A stretch of 64,000 bases of DNA, from positions 29,569,029-29,633,028 of the forward strand of contig OX467083.1 in assembly GCA_950106755.1 (NCBI GenBank). The letters are read 5' to 3'. The first letter of the stretch is position 1; each line of letters starts with the position of its first letter. Under the pieces are notes generated by a model. It searched no databases and was not told the DNA's origin. It was given only the letters and a program-made list of their open reading frames with translations. Shown piece by piece: positions 61,853 through 64,000 of this stretch. Position numbers and translations under genes: made by a program. This DNA comes from Climacium dendroides (Eukaryota; Streptophyta; Bryopsida; Hypnales; Climaciaceae).

Positions 61853-62787
61853 TTATTTCAAAATAATCAGTCTCACATTTTCATTTGCTATTGTTGTTGT
61901 GTCATGAAGTCTTTGGTCATGTTCTCTCTGATATACCATCTGTTTACCGAAAAGCCATAATTGCACATCTAGTTTTGATTTTTCAACCTCCAAACTTGCA
62001 TTAGCTATGCCTTTTATTTGTGGTGCCATGGCAGCTCCCGTTGCTTTCATTGCTTCCGCTATAACGATGTGACCAAAAAACATTATTCCTCCTAATGGTA
62101 GTATTGTCTGGCTGACAATGCACCGTTGCTATTGTTGTTCAAAGGAGCTCAACACCTGAGGGGAGCACGCCCAGCGGTAAAACACTAAATGTCTGCTTAG
62201 CCGTGACTTGTGGTTGCATCGGTTGCATAAGTGATTGACTTATGAAACTATTTGTCATGTTGTTTGATAGGTCCACTGGATCAAATTCTGCATCCCTGTC
62301 ATCCTCATTGCCGTCTTGTCCATTAGTTTTGGATTGGTACTTTGCGTTTGCAGAAGAGAGCAAGTCATAAATGTAAGGGGGCTGAATTAACAGATGGTTG
62401 CGGTACTAGACGTGGATGGTGTTGTAGATTTCCCTTGAAAATTGATATGGAAGTCCTTCAATCTTTTGTTCCTCCACTAAAAGATTTCAAAAGTCAAAAA
62501 TGTCTTCACTTGGGTGATTGCTATAATCAACAATTTTCTTGTAATCTGGAAGGACTTGATTCCATTTAATTTTACATGCAACTCCATTACATGGACATAG
62601 TAAACATCCAAGAGCCATGACAATCTCTAATATGCGTTGCACTTTGTACTTTCTGGAATCATGAGGTCTCTCTCATCTACGGCATTCCGTTCTTCTATGT
62701 ACATTTTGCTTGAATGAGAGCCAAAATCTTGGCGGGCATCCAATTCGGGCCTTTGTCCTTTCTAGCACGTTTTGAAGGGTTGGCCAT
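61853..62787 (-). pseudogene. Harbinger Myb/SANT-like DNA-binding partner, pseudogene
   Basis: Starting at ATG 62787, the frame reads MANPSKRARKDKGPNW followed by ALIQAKCT, the start of the trihelix/Myb-like domain of the second Harbinger protein. The match then continues in shifted frames: DERDLMIPEST, ACKIKWNQVLPDYKKI, EEQKIEGLPYQFSREIY, LIQPPYIYDLLSSANAKYQ, and a C-terminal helical segment (EVEKSKLDVQLWLF) in the frame at 62083-61853. Stops and at least two frameshifts disrupt it. In active Harbinger elements this protein binds the element ends and recruits the transposase. An open extension upstream to 62994 has no known motif. Confidence 0.8.
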
Positions 62788-64000
62788 GGAGGAAATTTGA
62801 TCTGCCTTAGCACTTGTCGGAGTTGTCAGTCTTATAGAGGATTGTGTAACTCCATAGCAACCGGCATTGGTGAAAGTTGATGTCCCTGGCACTACAAGTT
62901 CAAAGATGCATTGTAAGTCTTTCAGAAGGACAATGTGATGTGTAGTAAGAGTAGTAGGCCCATCACAAAGACTTCCATTCTTTTCTAGCTGCATTTTCCT
63001 CTACAAACAACATAATGTGCGTTTGCACTACTCCATTGTATAGCATCAGTGCTCAGTTGCTCACCAAGTCTACAAGAAGAATGCAAGTTGACATTGACAA
63101 TACCGCGACTACGAAAAAAACTGTCTGTAGTTCATTATTTCTTTTCCATGAACATCACAAGAATTTAGTAGTGGAGGATTCTAGCATGTGGTTGTAGTAC
63201 ACAGTATTTCATCTTAGCATTTGTAGCTTTGTCAAGGCAACGCCCAATTGGTTCAGCGGACCCACTTTATTATCATGGCTTGTAGACTATATTTTGGATT
63301 TCTAATTTCGACTAACATGAATTCCTCATGACAATCGACAAGTACATGGACCAATTGAACTTATTTACATGATGCTGCATTGTAGGCCGTACAAGGGCTC
63401 TTGGTCGTGGTGCATGTGAAGCTCGACGGCGGTCCATGCTTACCTCTGACGTTCACTTGCAAAGTCACAGAGAAGGTATCAGTGTCCAAATAGGGGGATG
63501 CATTCATTAATTGCAGTGATACTACATTGTGCATTTCTAAAACATAAACAATCCCTTCCTAAGTGAAGCCTTACAAATTTTCACATCAATTTTGACCTAC
63601 GCTACAAGGCCTACAGTATCCTCCAAGTACATGTGCTAATTACTATGTCCAGAAATGCATGACATCTAGCCTTCTGATAGCATCGAGCTAGTCCCATGCT
63701 CATACAATTCTACGAACTTGTTGTTGTCTTCAAGTATGTGCTACATATGCAGGAATTGCCCCTTTTCAGAGGCATACAACTATACATACAATACTTCTCT
63801 TGTCTACACTACCATGTGCATGCAAGAATTCCATCATTTGGTAAGTGGAACTTGCAAGTCTTTTTGACCATTTTCGCATGACCTGAGATTACACTAGCTA
63901 CAAAGAGGAGGAGTTCTGAAGACTATACAGAACCTCATAGACATTGTCGATCTTCAATGCACTTCTAGGTTAGTCGATTGAAAGCAAAAAGATTGCGCAA
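62788..64000. other. Region right of the Harbinger remnants
   Basis: No terminal repeat or gene was recognised. Frames at 63015-63197 and 63696-63881 are short and featureless. Confidence 0.45.

Noticed and set aside
58900..63500. Terminal inverted repeats of the Harbinger element
   Set aside because: I compared the flanks on both sides and found no convincing matching ends or TTA/TAA duplication, so boundaries are left open.

Overview
This window looks like nuclear DNA from a land plant. Two genes have plant-type splicing and clear plant protein families, and the rest is AT-rich sequence full of cut-and-paste DNA transposon remnants. A seed-free lineage (moss, liverwort, lycophyte or fern) is plausible because genes are sparse and short-introned and the HARBI1/ALP1-type transposase is of a kind common there, but that is inference and the species cannot be fixed from the sequence alone. 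I found no rRNA, tRNA, CRISPR array or bacterial-style operon.

Layout. Positions 1-42,000 are gene-poor, AT-rich sequence. They hold many non-autonomous DNA transposons, several with readable target-site duplications (TSDs). These include a CACTA-type element (5465-6232, TSD CTT), a Mutator-like MITE (16683-16919, 10-bp TSD), a TA-flanked MITE family (22243-22749 with another MITE nested in it, and a back-to-back pair at 34262-34760), three near-identical 153-bp hairpin MITEs with hAT-like 8-bp TSDs (32435, 37103, 40767), and a set of elements ending in GGGTSATTGCAAGAAA. There are also dispersed repeat families: a roughly 2-kb family with copies at 1-613, 2716-4720 and 6311-8290, and a 0.45-kb family at 13.9, 19.8 and 39.8 kb. 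Two GC-rich islands (33.1-34.0 kb and 38.13-38.58 kb) remain unexplained.

Positions 42,000-56,000 are the genic core. A three-exon gene on the plus strand (43490-46482) encodes a C2H2 zinc-finger protein of about 560 aa with the finger arrangement of the plant WIP/STOP1/IDD group. On the minus strand, a 21-exon gene (55810-48193) encodes a complete 775-aa PLAA/DOA1 (Ufd3) orthologue with WD40, PFU and PUL domains, the ubiquitin-binding cofactor of the AAA ATPase CDC48/p97. All 21 exons join in frame by hand, which makes this the most secure annotation here. The two genes end towards each other with about 1.7 kb between their stop codons and no evident functional link.

Positions 56,000-64,000 return to transposon territory. 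A PIF/Harbinger transposase pseudogene lies on the plus strand (59613-60875; one frame, four stops). Its usual partner, a Myb/SANT-like DNA-binding protein, lies degraded and convergent on the minus strand (62787-61853). Together they are the two-gene core of a dead autonomous Harbinger element and a possible former source of activity for some MITEs in the window.
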